Positions 39,496 through 54,494 of a stretch of DNA of 64,000 bases are shown one piece after another. Origin of the DNA: Nemania diffusa. Its lineage: Eukaryota > Ascomycota > Sordariomycetes > Xylariales > Xylariaceae. The number at the start of each line of letters is the position of its first letter. The stretch's first letter is position 1. The notes under the pieces are model-generated. The model made no database searches. It had not been told where the DNA came from and worked only from the letters and a program-made list of their open reading frames with translations. The stretch is from the NCBI GenBank assembly GCA_038501195.1, contig JBBPUQ010000010.1:2602001-2666000 (forward strand). The letters run 5' to 3'. The translations under genes and the position numbers were made by a program.

Positions 39496-42400
39496 TTTAG
39501 CTAAAATATTATTAATAAACTATTAAAATATAGCTAGTTTATTTATTAAATTAAAAAGTAAAACATTAAATTAATATACTTTATATTGCATATAAAACGT
39601 AGTTAAAAATTTACATTTTTTTATTATATATATACAATAAAACGCTTACTTTATATTTAACTTAGTATAAATTTTTGTTTTTATAAAATAAATAAGCATT
39701 TTATTAATTAAAAGTAAAAAGTATTAGTTTTTTTATATTAAAAAGTTCAGTTTTTAGTAATTTATATATAACTTTAAAAATCTATTGCTTTTTTATATAA
39801 ATAAAACTAGTGCTGCTTAAAATATTATAGTAAGCTTAATAAAACTTTTTATTAAATTTTCATATATATATTACTTATAAATTTTAGTTTTTTTTAAAAA
39901 CATTTTATATAAAACGCTATATTTTAAGTTTTTTAAATTTTTTATAAGTTTAATTTAATAATCGATTTTATATTTTCAAAGTAATATTTAATTAAAAGCT
40001 TTTTTATTAAATATATTAAAATATTTATAATATTTTACAAATATTATTTGTTTAGCTATTTTTTAAAAATTTTCTTTTAAACTTTTTAATTCAAACTTTT
40101 TTTAAACAATTATTAAGTTTATTTTATATAAAAAAATCACTTTATATAATTTAGTGTTTTTTTAGTATATTATTACTGCAAAAGTTATAACATTTAATAT
40201 AAAAATGCTAACAAATCAGTATTTATATTATTTTATAATATTTTTTTGTAGTTTATATTTGCTATAATAGTTTTTTAGCTTAAGTTTTTTTTTTAGCAAA
40301 ACTTTTTTAAATAAGTTTTTTTAAAATAGCTTTGTTTTATTATTGTTTACTAGTAATATTTCTATTTTTTGCAACTTATACTTTATTTAGTTTTTTTTAA
40401 ACAAATTAATAATATATTAAAAAAGTTTAAATATAATATAAATAAAGCTAATTATAAAAAAGTATTTTTTTGCTTTTTTATTTAATTTTTTATATATAGT
40501 TTTTAATTAAAAAATTTGTTTTTTTATAGCAAATAAGCTTTATAACTAAATAATATTTTATACTTTTTAAATTATTTCAGTTTTAAATAGTTTGTTTTAT
40601 TATATAACATTGATTTAATAATTTAAACTTTTTAGTTTTTTTGTTTTATTTAATAATATATTTTTAATAAGCTTTTTTTTTTTTATAATAAAAAATATCA
40701 GTTTTTATTTTTAATAATTAATTAATATGTTATAATATATAAAAAATTTCTATTTAACAATTATATTATATTTTATATTTAATACTATTATAAAAACATT
40801 TTAAATAATATATATATTAATATAAAAGTAAATATTTAATATTTTAGTGATTTTTTAGTTGCTATTACTATTATATTTTGTAATAAAAATAAATTTAAAA
40901 CTAAACAGTTTAAAAAAGTTTAAAAGTTGTATTATTTTTTTAACAAATTAAATATTTATATATAAATATATTTTAGCTTTTATATTAGCTAAAACAAAAA
41001 TAAAAAATTTTAGTTTATTAAATATTATTAAACAAACTATTAATAAAAGCTTTTTTTTAAAAATTTTTTTTAAAAAATCAAATAAAACTTTTTTATATTA
41101 ATTTAAATTTAAAACTAACAATATAATAAGCTCAAAAAAAAAAACTAGTTGTTTTAAGCTTTTTTGTTTTTTAAACTTTTCTTTTTTACATTAACTTTTC
41201 AGTTATTTTTAAAATAACTTATTTTTTTTTTTATAATTACTACAACTTAAACAATATTTAAACATTTATATTTTTTATAATATAAATAATCAATACTTTA
41301 ATAGCTAGTTTTATAATAAATAAAGCAAAAACTTTTTTATATTAAAATTATTTCTTTTTTATATTATAGTTTTATATAAAGCTTATATTTATTTTTCGAT
41401 TTTTTAAATACTAAAATAAAAAAATATTGTTTAATAGTTAAAAATGCAGCTTTATTAAACAATAGTTTTACAAATAAGTTCTATAAAAATAAATCTTTTA
41501 TAAATAAGTTTTTTAAAATACTGCTTATGCTATATTTTATTAACTATTAATTAATTTTTTACGAAATAAAATTATTAATAAAGTTTTTATATTATTAATA
41601 ATTAACAACTTAAATATAAAAATAATAAATGTTAAAAATAACTTTAAAGCTATTTATATTAAATATTATAACTTTGTTTAATTGTTTTAATAATTTATTA
41701 TATAAGTTTTGTTTATAGTTAGTTTAAAATATATAAACTTAATTAATTAATTTAATAAATTTAAATTAAAAATCTAAAAATATTTTTAGTTTTTTTATTT
41801 TAAGCTTTTTATATTTGATCTAAGTTTTTTTATACTTATAAAAGTTACTATATAACTTTAGTAAATATTTTAAAACTTTTATAATAGTTATATATATAAA
41901 ACTGTTTTGTTTTAAAATTTATTTTACAAATGAAATAATTTCTAAAACAACTGATTTATTTATATGTTTTAAAATATAATATATTTAGTTTTATTTGTTT
42001 ATAAAATAGTTTATATTTGTTTAAAGTTTGTTTTTTATAAACAAATACTAGTAATAAAATTTAACTATAAATTTACTGTTTAAAAAAATATTATTAATAA
42101 AAACAAAAAAATTTATTGCTTTTATATTTTATTTTCTACTGTTTAAAAATATTAAGTTTAATGTTATATTTTTTTTATAACTGCTTTTTTAAATAGCATT
42201 TTTTAAAATAAACATATTATAAATAAAGTTTTTTGAAATAAACATATATAAAATAACAAACTTTTAAATATTTATTTTAAAATTTAAATTGTTTTAAATA
42301 ATTTAGCTTTAAATAATTTTTTTAAATATAACAATAAATAAAGTATTTTTTATTAAAATAAATTATTTAAAAATAGCTTTGCTATTAATATTATTTATAT

Positions 42401-43427
42401 AAATATAACTTTTTTAAATAAAAAGCTGTTAAATAAATATTTATTAAATAAGTTTTTGCTTAATAATAACTTATATAATAAATATTTTTTTATATATTTT
42501 AATTAAAGCTTTTTAAAAAACTTTGTTGTAGTTTTATAGTTTTTTAATCTTTTTTTTGTATATTTTCAAAACTTGCTCGTTTTTAACTAGTTTCGCTTTA
42601 GCTTTTTACAAAAGCTGTTTACTTTTTTGTATAAAATCTCTTATAATATAGCAAATAATATATAAATAGTTCTAATTTTAGTTATTATTAAAAGCTATTA
42701 TATATAGTTAGTTTATTGCTTTATAAAATATTTAAGTTATAATAATACAAATATATATTTTATTAAAAACAAGTTTAAATTTAACTTTGTTTAATTTTTT
42801 TCAAATATTATAGTTAATAATAAACTTTTTGTCTTTAAACTTATATCTTGCTATATTAAATAAAAAAAATACTTTGTATATATAGCATTGTTTTTATTAG
42901 TAAGTTAATTTATATTTATTTTTTATTTAAAAAAAAATATTTTATTAAATTTTGTTAACAATTAAATAAAACATATAAAAGTTTTATACTGCTTTATTTT
43001 TTATATAGTTTTAATACTATTAATAAATATCTTTTTTAAAACTATTAAAATGTTTTTTAACAAACTTTAATATAATTTTTTACAAAATAATATTATAAAT
43101 TATAAACTTTTTAACTAAAAAGTTTAAAGCTGCTTTTTTTATATTGAAGTAACTATTTTTGTCCTTAAAATAAAAATAAAAATTGCTTAGTATAGGCATT
43201 TTTTCTTTTTTTTTTTTTTAAGTGTTAAAAAAACCTGCAGTATTATAGCTTAGCATTTTTTTAAAATATAAAATTAATATAAAAAGTATAAAAAAAATTC
43301 AATATTAAATAAATCGATATTTCAATGTTAGTATTAAATATATTTAATATTAAATCGGTATTAAGTTAGTATTAAGTTAAACTTTTTAATATTAACTTAT
43401 AACAAATAAATAAAACAAGCTTAATAT

Positions 43428-43729
43428 TGTAAGAGCTAAAAAAAAACAGCTAATATAGTATGTATAAAAATACTATATATTTAAAAAAAAATACTAAGCT
43501 AAAAAAAAAAAAAAGAAAAAAATTAAGTTTGCAATAGCAGGTTTAATTATATACAGATCTTTTTTTTTGTAGTAAATATTTCTTTTATTGTTTTAGTATT
43601 GTTTGTTATACTTTTATTGTTTGCTTTTAATATAATAAAGTAAATATTTGTTACAGGATATAATAAATGCTTTAATATATTTTTTATATACTGTTTTTTT
43701 ATACAGTAAATACAGTTCAGCTATAACTA
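43428..43729 (-). repeat. 5' LTR of D (302 bp)
   Basis: Slightly better preserved than its partner, keeping cagatct, ttacagga and acagttcagc where the other copy is mutated. It starts tgtaagagct. Confidence 0.88.
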
Positions 43730-45561
43730 TATTATTTAATTATTATATAATTTTTTAATATATAATTTATTAATTTGTTTTAATAATTTATTATATAAAT
43801 TTTTTTTAAAATTTATAAAATTAATTTAAATTATTTTAGTTTATTTAATAAACTTTATATTAAATTATATAAATTTATTAAAATTTTATATTTTAAAGTT
43901 TTAATATTTAATTTATATTTTTTTATATTTATTAAAATTATAATAATAAATAAATAAATAATTTAAAACTTTTATATTTATTTTTAAAATAAATTTTTTA
44001 TTATAATTATTTATAATAAATGTTATAATATTTTTAAAAATAAAACTTTTTATTTAGTTAATAATATAATCGATTTTTTTTTAAGTTTTAATTATAATAG
44101 TTAATTTTTTTAATTAGTTTATTTTTTAATAATATAAATTAATATTTAAATTAAATTTTAGTTTTATTTTTAATTAATTTATTATTAATAAATATAAATA
44201 AATTAATTATTTTAATTAATAATTTAATTTTTTTTTTAATAATTATAAAAGTTTTATTAATAGTTTTAAATTTTAAAATATTTTTTTATTTTTATTTTTA
44301 TTATTAAATTATTTTAATAAAAACTAAATTATTAATAAAAATTACTAATATAAATTTTAATATTATAACTATTATAAATATAATTTAGTTTTAAAAAACT
44401 TTAATTTAAGTTTTTAAATTTATAATTTTTTTTTTATAAATATTTATAATTTTATAAAATATAATATTTTAAAAATTAACTTTTTAATAAATTATATTTA
44501 TTTTTTATTATTTAGTTTTTTTTTTTAACTTAATTATTTAAATATATAAAAAATAAATATTTTATTTAAAAAGATTTATTATATTTTTTAGTTTTTTTAT
44601 AGTTTTTTAAACAATATTTAATTATAAAGTTTAATATTTAAATTTTTAATATATTATTTTAATATAAATATTTATTATTATTTAAAATTATTTAAAAATT
44701 ATTAATTTATTTTATTTAAACTATATTTTTTTTTTATTTTTAATAAAAAAAATAAAAACTATTTAAAAAGTTTTATTTTAAACAATAAAATATTTAATAT
44801 TAATTATTATTTTTTTAATTATATTGTTATATATAGTTTTATTAATAACTATATATTATTATTACTTATTATATTTTTTAAAGTTTTTATAAATAGATTT
44901 AAATTTTTTATAAATATTAAAAATAAAAAGTTTTTTATTATTAAAAATATTATAATAAAATTTATTATTATTATTTATAATATATTTTATATAATTTTTA
45001 AATAAACTTTGGAAATTTTAAAACTATTAATATAACTTGTTTTATTTATAATTTATTTATATTTAAAAAACAAGTTTTATTAATTTATTTTTAATAAATT
45101 AAATTTATTAGTAAATTTTTTTATAATTAATAATAAATATATTATTATTAAAAGTTAGTTATATTATTTTAATATATTAAAATTAATTAATTTATTTAAA
45201 AATTTTTAAAAATTTATTGTTTTTTTAAATAGTTAAAATAAACTTTAGTTTTATAATAAATATAATATTAGTAATAAATTTAAAAATTAAATAATATTAT
45301 ATATTTTAAAAAAAAAACTAAATTTGAAAAAATTAAAAAATAAACTTAACTTTTTCAATTAAATTAATATATTTATATAAATGTTTTTTTATTTACTATT
45401 TTTATTTTTTTATATTTACTATTTTATTTAATTTTTAATAAGTTTATTATTTTTAATAAATAATAAAATCTATTTAATTACTTTAATTATTTATTAACTA
45501 TATTATATATATTAACTATTTTTAAAATTTATTTATTTAAATATAAATATAGTTTGTAATA

Positions 45562-46497
45562 ATTATTATATTATAAATTTTTAATAATTTTTTAATTTAA
45601 ACTTTTAATAATATTATTAAAAGTTAATATATATATTAAAAAGTTTATTTTAATATTTTTAAACTTTTTAATGTTTTTTTTATAATTTTTATTATAATTA
45701 AAAAAGCTTTTAATTATAACATTGTTTTTTATATATTATATATTAAAACAAATTAAAATAAATTTTAAAATAAATATATTTATAATTTTATTTATAATTA
45801 TTATTGTTTTAAAAACTTTTATATTTAATAATTTAATATTTTTAATATTATTTTTTATAAAATATATAAATATTAACTTATTTAATTTAAATTATATAAA
45901 AAAACTAAAATATAACTATTTTTTAAATATATTTTAATTTTTAAATATATTAATAATATTTATAAAAATTATAAATTTATAATTTAAAAAATTTATTATA
46001 TTTAATATTGCAATAATTTAATAATTAATTAATTTAAAACAAATAAATAAATTATTAAATTAAAATTAAATATATATTTTAATAATAATAAAATTAAATT
46101 TATTAAATTTATAAGTTAATATATTAAAAAATTAAATAATAAAAAAAAATAACTTAATAATAAATAATGTTTTTAATAGTTAAAAAACTTTTTTTTTTAT
46201 ATATATATTAAAATTTTTTTATTATATTTATAATATTTTTAAATATTTTAATAAATATATAATATATAATATAATATTTTTAAAAGTTATATTTTATTTT
46301 AATTATTAATATTTATTATATTAATTAATAAAAAATAAAATTATTATATAATATATAAAAAAGAAAATTATAAAAAAAACTATTATTAACTTTATATATT
46401 ATTAAAAAATTTATTAATTTTATTATAATAATATTGTAAATAAAATTTTTATTATTTAAATTTTTCTTTTTTTATTTATAAATATTTAAAAGTTTTT
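45562..46497. other. AT-rich host sequence between C1 and E
   Basis: Begins with the attat duplication of C1. Nearly pure A+T. An accidental 71-codon frame at 45722-45937 on the plus strand encodes only Ile/Leu/Phe/Asn/Lys-type residues, as expected of AT-rich noise. No recognisable element part. Confidence 0.5.
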
Positions 46498-46677
46498 TAT
46501 TAAAATTTAAAAATTAAAATTTAAAAAAGTATTAATATATTTATATATATTTATTTTATATATATTTTAAAAAAGAATTTTCTTTTTTTTAAATTTTAAT
46601 TTTATATAATATATATTATTAACTATATATTATTAATTATATTATATTTAATTTATACTTTTTTTTATTTTATAACA
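46498..46677 (+). repeat. 5' LTR of E (180 bp)
   Basis: Matches 53392-53571 almost base for base through the central TA-rich part (ttatatatatttattttatatata). It ends tataaca, while the other copy ends tataaaa; that C/A difference is not a RIP change and makes the right border slightly uncertain. Confidence 0.75.
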
Positions 46678-47008
46678 ATTTTAAAGTTTTTATTTAAAGT
46701 TATTTATAATATAAAATAGTATTTTAATGTTTTAAAAAGTTTATTATATTTATAAATATAACAAAATTAAATATTATTTAAAATAATAATAAAAATACTT
46801 TAAACTAGTTTTAATTTTAAATTTTTTTTAAAAAAACTTAATTTTTTATTTTTGTTATTATTTTTAAATTATTAACTAATATATTAGTTTTATAAAAAGC
46901 TTTTATAAAAATATAAACAAAAAATTATTAATTAAAACTTAAATAAAATAAACAAAATTAATATATTATTAAATTATATAATTTTTAATTTAAAACTATA
47001 TTAAAAAC

Positions 47009-47039
<31 letters not shown>

Positions 47040-50000
47040 AATTTTATTAACTATAAAAAATAACAAAACTTTAAACAATTAGTTTTTTTTTATTAATATT
47101 TAATTTTTAAAATATATTAATAATATAATTATAATATTATTTTTATATTTTTTAATAATAATAATATAATTAAGTTTATTATATATATAAATTATTAATA
47201 AAAATATAATAAATTTAAATTAAATTATAACAGTAATATAAACTTTAATTAATTAATTAAATTTAAATATAAATTATTAATTTTAAACTTTATATATAAT
47301 AAATAAATTAAATAAATTAAAAAATTAAAGTTTATATTTAATAGCTTTAAATATAAATTTAATTATTTAATAAATAAAATTATATATATAATTAACAAAA
47401 TAAATCAAAATTATAAAAATAAATATTAAAGTTTATTTAAAAAATTTTCAAAAATAAAACAGCTTTAATATTAATATAATTAAAATATATTTTTAAAATA
47501 AATAAAAACTTTTATATAATAATTAATATATTTAAAAATAAATATAAATATATAATTAAAATATATTTATTTATTTTTAAATTAATACTTTAAATAATTT
47601 AACTATTATTTAGTTTAAATTAAAAAATAAAAAATAAAAAAAATTAATAATAAAAAAACTATGCTTTTTTATTAAAAATTATTCGATTTTTTAAAAAAAA
47701 AAATAATAAATTTTTATAACTTTTTATTTACTATTTAAAAAAATATAATTAATATAATAACATATTAATAAAAATTAATAAATAAAAATTAAAAAAAAAT
47801 ATAACAGTAATTAAATTTATATATAAATTATAATTAAAATTATTATAAATTTTATATAAAACTTTTATAATATTGTTATTTTTATTATAATTTTTTACAA
47901 TTATAAAATTTATATATAATTAACAAAAATTATTATAAAAACTATTATTTTAAAAAATTATAAAAGTTTTTAATAAATAAATTTAAATATTATTTAAATT
48001 TAAATTAATAATTATTAAAAAATTAAAACTTTATTATTTATTTTTTTTATAATAAAATAAAATATTATATTAATTAATGTTTTAATAAATAGTTTTAAAA
48101 ATAAACTATTTAAAAAATTTAAACTATTAAAAAAAAATCTAATAATTTTTATTTTTTAAAATAAACTATTTTTTTTTATTAATTTATTTTAAAAAATTAT
48201 AATAATTTTAATTTAAAAAATAAAAAATAAATTTAAATTTTATAATAAAGTTTAAAAATAAATATTAATTATTTATTTTATTTTTTTAATATTTTTATAT
48301 TTTTTATTTAATATATATATTTAATTTAAATAAATTATTTTTAAAAATATATATTAATTTAAACTTTTATATTAAATATAATTATATTAATTATATTTTT
48401 ATTTTATATTATAAATTATAAAAAGTTTTTTATAAACTTTATAATTTATAAATTATAAATTAAAAAAATTTAAATATATATAAAATTTATTAAATTTTTT
48501 ATAAATTAATTAATTAATAAAAAGTTATTTATATAATTTAATATATATATATTATAATATTATATAATAATTAATTAAAAAAAAATCTAATATTATTGTT
48601 TTAATTAATTTTAAAAAATAAAAAAATTATATTAAATTTAAGTTTAAATTAGTAATTTTTTAATTTTAAATAAAAATACTTTAAATTATTATTATTTTAA
48701 AAGTTTATATAAATTTATTAAAATAAAAAATATTATTAAATAATTATTATTTTATTTAAGCTTTTATTTTTTAAAAAAATAAAAGCAAAATTAATTTTTA
48801 TAAATTTTAATTTAATTTTAAAAAAGTTTTAAAATTTATTTAAATTTTTTAATATTTTTAATATTAATATATTTTTTTATATTTATTAAAATAATTTATT
48901 AATTAATTTATAAAAAAATATAATAATATTTTATTATTTTATTTATTTTTTAATTTAAAATAAATTATAAAAATTAAAAAATTAGCTATAAAAAATAATA
49001 AAAAACAAAAAAATTAAAAAATTAAAAAGTTTTATAAAAATATTAATATTTTTTATATTTAAAAAAAATAAAACTTTATATTTTTATATTAATTATAAAA
49101 AATTTAATAAAGTTTTATAAAAAAATTATTTTATTTTTTCGCTTATTTTAAAAATATTAAATAAAATTATATATATAAAAATATTTTCGAAAATTAATTT
49201 TAAAAATATTTATTATTATATATAAATTTAAAAAAAAAATAAATAAAAAACAATATTTTATATATATTATAAACATTATAAATTTTTAATTATATTTATA
49301 AATTTATATAATATTTTTATTATTTTTTAAAATTATATATAAAAAATATTTAATAATATTTTAAATATTTTTTATATAATATATTTTAATAATATATTTG
49401 TTTTTTTTTTAAATAAAAATTTATATATAAATTATATTTAAAATATTATTAAAAAACTTTAAAAAATTAAATTATATATTAAATTTTTTAAATGTTAATT
49501 TTATTAATATAAATTAAAATTTTTAAGTTATATTATTTTAAATAAAAAAATTAAAATAGATTTTTTATAAATTAATATTATTAAAAAATAACTTTTTTTT
49601 AATTTTTGTTATAAATTATAACAATTTTTAAAATTTTATAACTTTTATTATTATTTTATTAAAAAGTATTTTTTAATTGTTATTTTATTATATTAATATT
49701 TAAAAAAAAATATAACTAAAATAAAAAAAAATCGAATTTTTTTAAATAATTTAAAAAAATATATTTTTAAATAATTATAAAATTTATTTAAATAAACTAT
49801 TTTTTTTATATATTTTAACTTTAAAAAATAAATATTAATAAAAATTAATATATTTAAAACTATATTTATAAATAATTTATTATAAAAAAATAATTAAAAA
49901 TAATAATAACTAGTTTTGTTTTATTTTTAAAAGTTTTTTAATTAAAAATTAAACTAAAATATATTAAATAAAAAAATATTAATATTATTATTTATAAAAA

Positions 50001-53000
50001 AATAAATTATTTATTAAAATATTAATTAATTATAATAATTTTTAAGCTTTTATAAAAATATTAAAATTAAATAAAAAATAAATTTAATAATATATTTATT
50101 TAGTTTTTTTTAATTTTATTATTAAATATAAAAAAAAAAAAAAAAAAACCGATTTTTTTTTATATTGTTTTAATTATATAAATAATATATTTTTTAATAT
50201 AAATCTTTTTTTTATATTAAAAAAAAAAATTATTATATAATATATAATTATAAAAAATTAATATTTAAAAGTATTAATTAAAAAAATTTATATTAAATGT
50301 TATTTTTTTAAATAATTAATTTTTATTTAATTAGTTATATATATATAAATATAAATAACTATTATAAAAAAAAATATTTAAAATTTAAAAATTAATTAAA
50401 GTTTTAAATTATTACTTTAAAATATTTAAAAAAAAAATTTTAAATATTAATAAATTTTAAAATAAATTAAAAATAATTTAGCTATAAAAAATCAATAATT
50501 AATTTAAAATTTTTTTATTTTTTATAATAAAAAAGTTTATATATTTTTTAAAAAATTAATTTATTTTTAATTAATTAAATTATATTATAACAACTTTTTT
50601 ATAAATTATTTTAATTAAAAATATATTTTAAAACTTTTTTAAAAAAACTTTTATTAATAAAACTTAAAATATAATATATAAACTTATATAAAAAGCTATA
50701 TTATTTATTTTAAATTTAAAATAAAATATTATTAAAAATATAATAAATTAAATAATTTATTAATATTTATTAAATTTATATAAAAACTATTTATAAATTT
50801 TATAATTAATTTATTAAAAACTTTTTATAAAAACAATTATATAAATTTTATATTAATAATTATAAATTAATTTATTAAATTAATATATTTATTATTTGTT
50901 TATATTATTATAATAATTATATAATTAATTATTTTATTTTATTAAAAAATAAAATATAAATTTAAAAGTTTTATTAAAATAATTATTAATTAAAGTTTTA
51001 TATTTATTAATAGTTTTTAATTTAATTTATATTATTATATTAAAATTAAAAAATATTATTTAATTATATTTCATTTTAAAACTAACAATTAAATAAAATA
51101 TATAAATTAAATAATTAAATATTATTTAAAATGTTTTATTTTTATTAAATAAATTAATTAGTTTTAATTATTACTTTAAGCTTTTTTTATTATAAATTTA
51201 ATAATTAATTTAATTATTAATATTTTATTTTTTAAAATTTTATATAGTTATATATTAAAATTTAAATTATTTATTAAAAATAATTTTATTTTAAAAAAAG
51301 TATTAATAATATAAAATTAATTATATAAATTAAAAGCTATTAAAAATAAATTAATAAAATAATAATAAAATATAATTAAAAACTAAATAAAATATTATAA
51401 CAACAAATATAAATTAATAACTTATAAAATAAATTAATTAATTGCTTTATTAATTAAATATTTTAAATTTAAAAAATATTATTAAAAATTAACTTTTAAA
51501 TATATTAAATTATTTAAAATTATTAATAAAATTAATTTATAAATTTATTGTTTTTATTTTTTTATATAATATATTTGTTTTTATAATATATTTTTTATTT
51601 AATTATTAAAATTTTAAAAAGTTAATAATATAAATAAATTATTTATGTTTAATTTAAAAAACAATAATATAAAATAAAAAATAAAAAATATAATAAAAAA
51701 ATATATTTATAAAAAAAATCTATATTATAAAATTAAATAAAAAAGTTAATTAATTAAATATAAATAATAAATATTAGTTATTAATATATTTGTTATTAAA
51801 ATTATTATAAACTTTAAAAAAAAAAAAAAAAAACATAAAAAAAATAAATTAATAAAACTATAAAAAAAACTATTTATTATATTATAATAAAAATATATTA
51901 AAACTATTAAAAAAACTTTTTAATTAATTGTTTAAAATTATTAAAAAAGCTAATAAAATAAAATAAACTAAAATTTTTATAAAAAAGTTTATATAATAAA
52001 AATTAAACTTATTGTTTTAAATAATAATTTATATTTTATTAATAAATTATATATAAAACTTTATTAAAAAATTTAAAAAATAAATTTAAAAATATTTTAA
52101 AATATTATAAACTTTTTATAAATTTTAAAATATTTTATATTATTATTGTTTTTATAATAAATCGTTTTTATTTTTTTTATAAAATAATATATAATTAAAA
52201 ACTAAACTATATAACTAATATTAAAAAGCTGTAAATAAAATATAATAATGTAGCAATATTAAATATATTAATTAATATTTTATTTAAATTAAAAATAAAA
52301 ATAAAAAATAAATAAAATAGTTTATTTATAATATTAATAATAAAAAAAATAATAGTTTATTAAATTAAAGTTTTATATTAATAAATTAAAAATTAATATT
52401 TAATAATAATATTTTAAAGTTAATAATTAATATTAAAATTAATAGCAAATATAAACAAAGTAGTTTATTTTTATAATAAAAACTTTATTAATAAAGTAAA
52501 AAATAATATAATATAAAAAAAAAATATAGCAAAAAAACTTTAAAAAATAAAACTATGTTTTAATAATTTTATAGTAAAATTAAATTAAAATATATTAAAT
52601 ATAGCTTTTTTTTTTATTATAAATAATAATATTATTTAAATTATTGTTATTTTTTTATTTTAAATTAAATAAATTATATTAAAAGCTATTATAATAAATA
52701 ATTAATTTTTTAATAATAAAATAAAATTAAAATAAAAATAAAGTTATTTATAAATTTATAAATATTATAACTTTTTTAATAACTATTATATATAAAGTTT
52801 TTTAAGTTTTTAAAAAAATAGCAAATTTTTAAAAGTTTAATATTTTTAAGTTAAAAAAAATTATAAAAACATTTAAAGTAAAAACAATATATTAACAAAA
52901 TAATTATAATTTAAAATTTATTTTAATGTTTAAATTAATAGTTATAAATATAAACAGTTTAATAATAAAAAAATATATTAAAAGTAATAATAATAAATAA

Positions 53001-53102
53001 AATATAAAAAAAAAAAAAAAAAAAAAATTTAAAAATAATTTAAAAATAAATATAAATAGCGAAAAAAAATTTGTTAAATAAAAGTTAATAAAATTAACAA
53101 TA

Positions 53103-53109
<7 letters not shown>

Positions 53110-53144
<35 letters not shown>
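53110..53144 (+). repeat. 35-base poly-A tract
   Basis: Uninterrupted run of A preceded by a run of T, about 250 bp before the 3' LTR of E. It may be a simple-sequence expansion or purine-rich DNA homogenised by RIP. Confidence 0.8.
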
Positions 53145-53147
<3 letters not shown>

Positions 53148-53391
53148 AATAAATTTATAATTTTATATATTTTTGTTTATATATAAAGCTATATTAACAA
53201 AAATATAAATTATTTTTAAAAATTAACAATTTATAAAATATTTAAATATTTATATATAATTATATATTATTTATATTTTTAATTAATTAAACTAATAAAT
53301 TAATTAATTAATTTATATATTTAAATTAATTAATTTATAGTTAATTTTTATAATTAAGTTAAAAATAACTTAAATTAAAAAAAAAAAAAAT

Positions 53392-53571
53392 TGTTAAAAT
53401 TTAAAAGCTAAAATTTAAAAAAATATTAATATATTTATATATATTTATTTTATATATATTTTAAAAAAATGTTTTTTTTTTTTTAAGCTTTAATTTTATA
53501 TAATATATATTATTAACTATATATTATTTATTATATTATATTTAATTTATAGTTTTTTTTATTTTATAAAA
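53392..53571 (+). repeat. 3' LTR of E (180 bp)
   Basis: Keeps tgttaaaat at its start and an aagct where the 5' copy has only A/T, so it is the less mutated of the pair at those sites. Confidence 0.75.
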
Positions 53572-54186
53572 TTTTTAATTATTTTATAGTTTTATATTTA
53601 TAACTTTAAATTTTTTTATTTTTAATTTAATTATTATTTAATTTATAATTAATTTTTTTTATATTTTATTATTTATTTTTATAGTTTTATTAAATTTATT
53701 TTTTAATTTTAAATTATTAATTATTTATTTTATAATTTATATAATTTTTTTTAAATTTATTAATTTTTAATATTATTTTTTATTTTTAATAAACTTTTTA
53801 AATTTAATATTATTTAAATTTTTTAATTTATATTTATTATTAATAAAAATTATATTATTTATAAAAAAGTTTTTTATTATTATTTATATTAATTTTAAAT
53901 TTTTTATTATATAAAAATATAAATATATTTTTTTTTTAATTAGTTTTTAATTTTATAAATATTTTGTTAATTTTTATTTTTAGTTTATTTTTATTTTTTT
54001 AATATTTTTTTTTAATATTTTATTTAATAAACTTTTATTATAATTATATTTTTAATATTTTTAATTTTATTTTATTATAAAACTGTTTTTAAAAAAATAA
54101 TATTTTTTATAAATATAATAAATAACTTTTTATAAATTAATTTATAAATATTATATTTATAATATTTAATAAAAATATAATTTAAT
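53572..54186. other. AT-rich host sequence between E and F
   Basis: About 600 bp of nearly pure A+T with no coding trace. It ends with ttaat (54182-54186), the duplication of F. Confidence 0.5.
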
Positions 54187-54494
54187 TATTAATAAAACTT
54201 TTTATATATATATATATAAAAAGATTTAAAATAATTTATAAAGTTTTAAATTTATTTTTAAGTTTTAAAATTTTATATTAATTTATATATATATTTTATA
54301 AAAAAAAATATAATTAAAAAAATTATATATAAATTATTTATATATATATATATATAAAATTTATAAATTTTATAAATTTTAATAAATTTTTATATTTTTT
54401 ATTTATTTAATTATTTAATAAAAATTTTAATTTAAATTTTAATTATATATATTTAATATATATATATAAGTTTTATTAAATTATTAATTTAATA
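54187..54494. repeat. Left LTR of F (308 bp)
   Basis: Matches 59715-60031 over its whole length, including two long TA runs and a repeated tttataaatt unit. It is the more degraded copy of the pair. Confidence 0.8.

Larger units (their letters stand above)
36503..43729 (-). mobile_element. D: 7.2-kb Ty3/Gypsy element nested in C1
   Basis: A 7,227-bp element bounded by direct LTRs of identical length (302 bp) that begin with intact TG and end with TA. It is flanked by tatt (36499-36502 and 43730-43733; a 5-bp duplication atatt is possible if the border is one base earlier). Reverse transcriptase reads on the minus strand. It keeps clearly more G+C than C1, which it interrupts. Confidence 0.88.
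31039..45561 (-). mobile_element. C1: old LTR element interrupted by D and by a solo LTR
   Basis: Direct 310-bp repeats at 31039-31348 and 45252-45561 are flanked by attat (31034-31038 and 45562-45566). Inside lie D (36503-43729) and an inverted solo LTR of the same family (32293-32602); subtracting them and their duplications leaves about 6,977 bp. The segment at about 34,200-34,460 aligns by eye with the minus-strand reverse transcriptase region of D (39,241-39,500), so C1 is probably a minus-strand Gypsy element related to D but with different LTRs. It is heavily RIPed and its catalytic codons are not readable. Confidence 0.78.
46498..53571 (+). mobile_element. E: 7.1-kb LTR element
   Basis: Two 180-bp direct repeats (46498-46677 and 53392-53571) bound a 7,074-bp unit. 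The 3' LTR still begins with TG and is preceded, with one T between, by a 14-A tract (53377-53390) that fits a polypurine tract and suggests the plus orientation. Flanks are ttttt on both sides, weak evidence in this DNA. Coding traces are too eroded to assign a superfamily; a YINNIFF-like string near 50,172 is possible reverse transcriptase but not convincing. Confidence 0.7.

Noticed and set aside
45722..45937. 71-codon plus-strand hydrophobic frame
   Set aside because: It is made of AT-only codons in host sequence with no start context or family resemblance.
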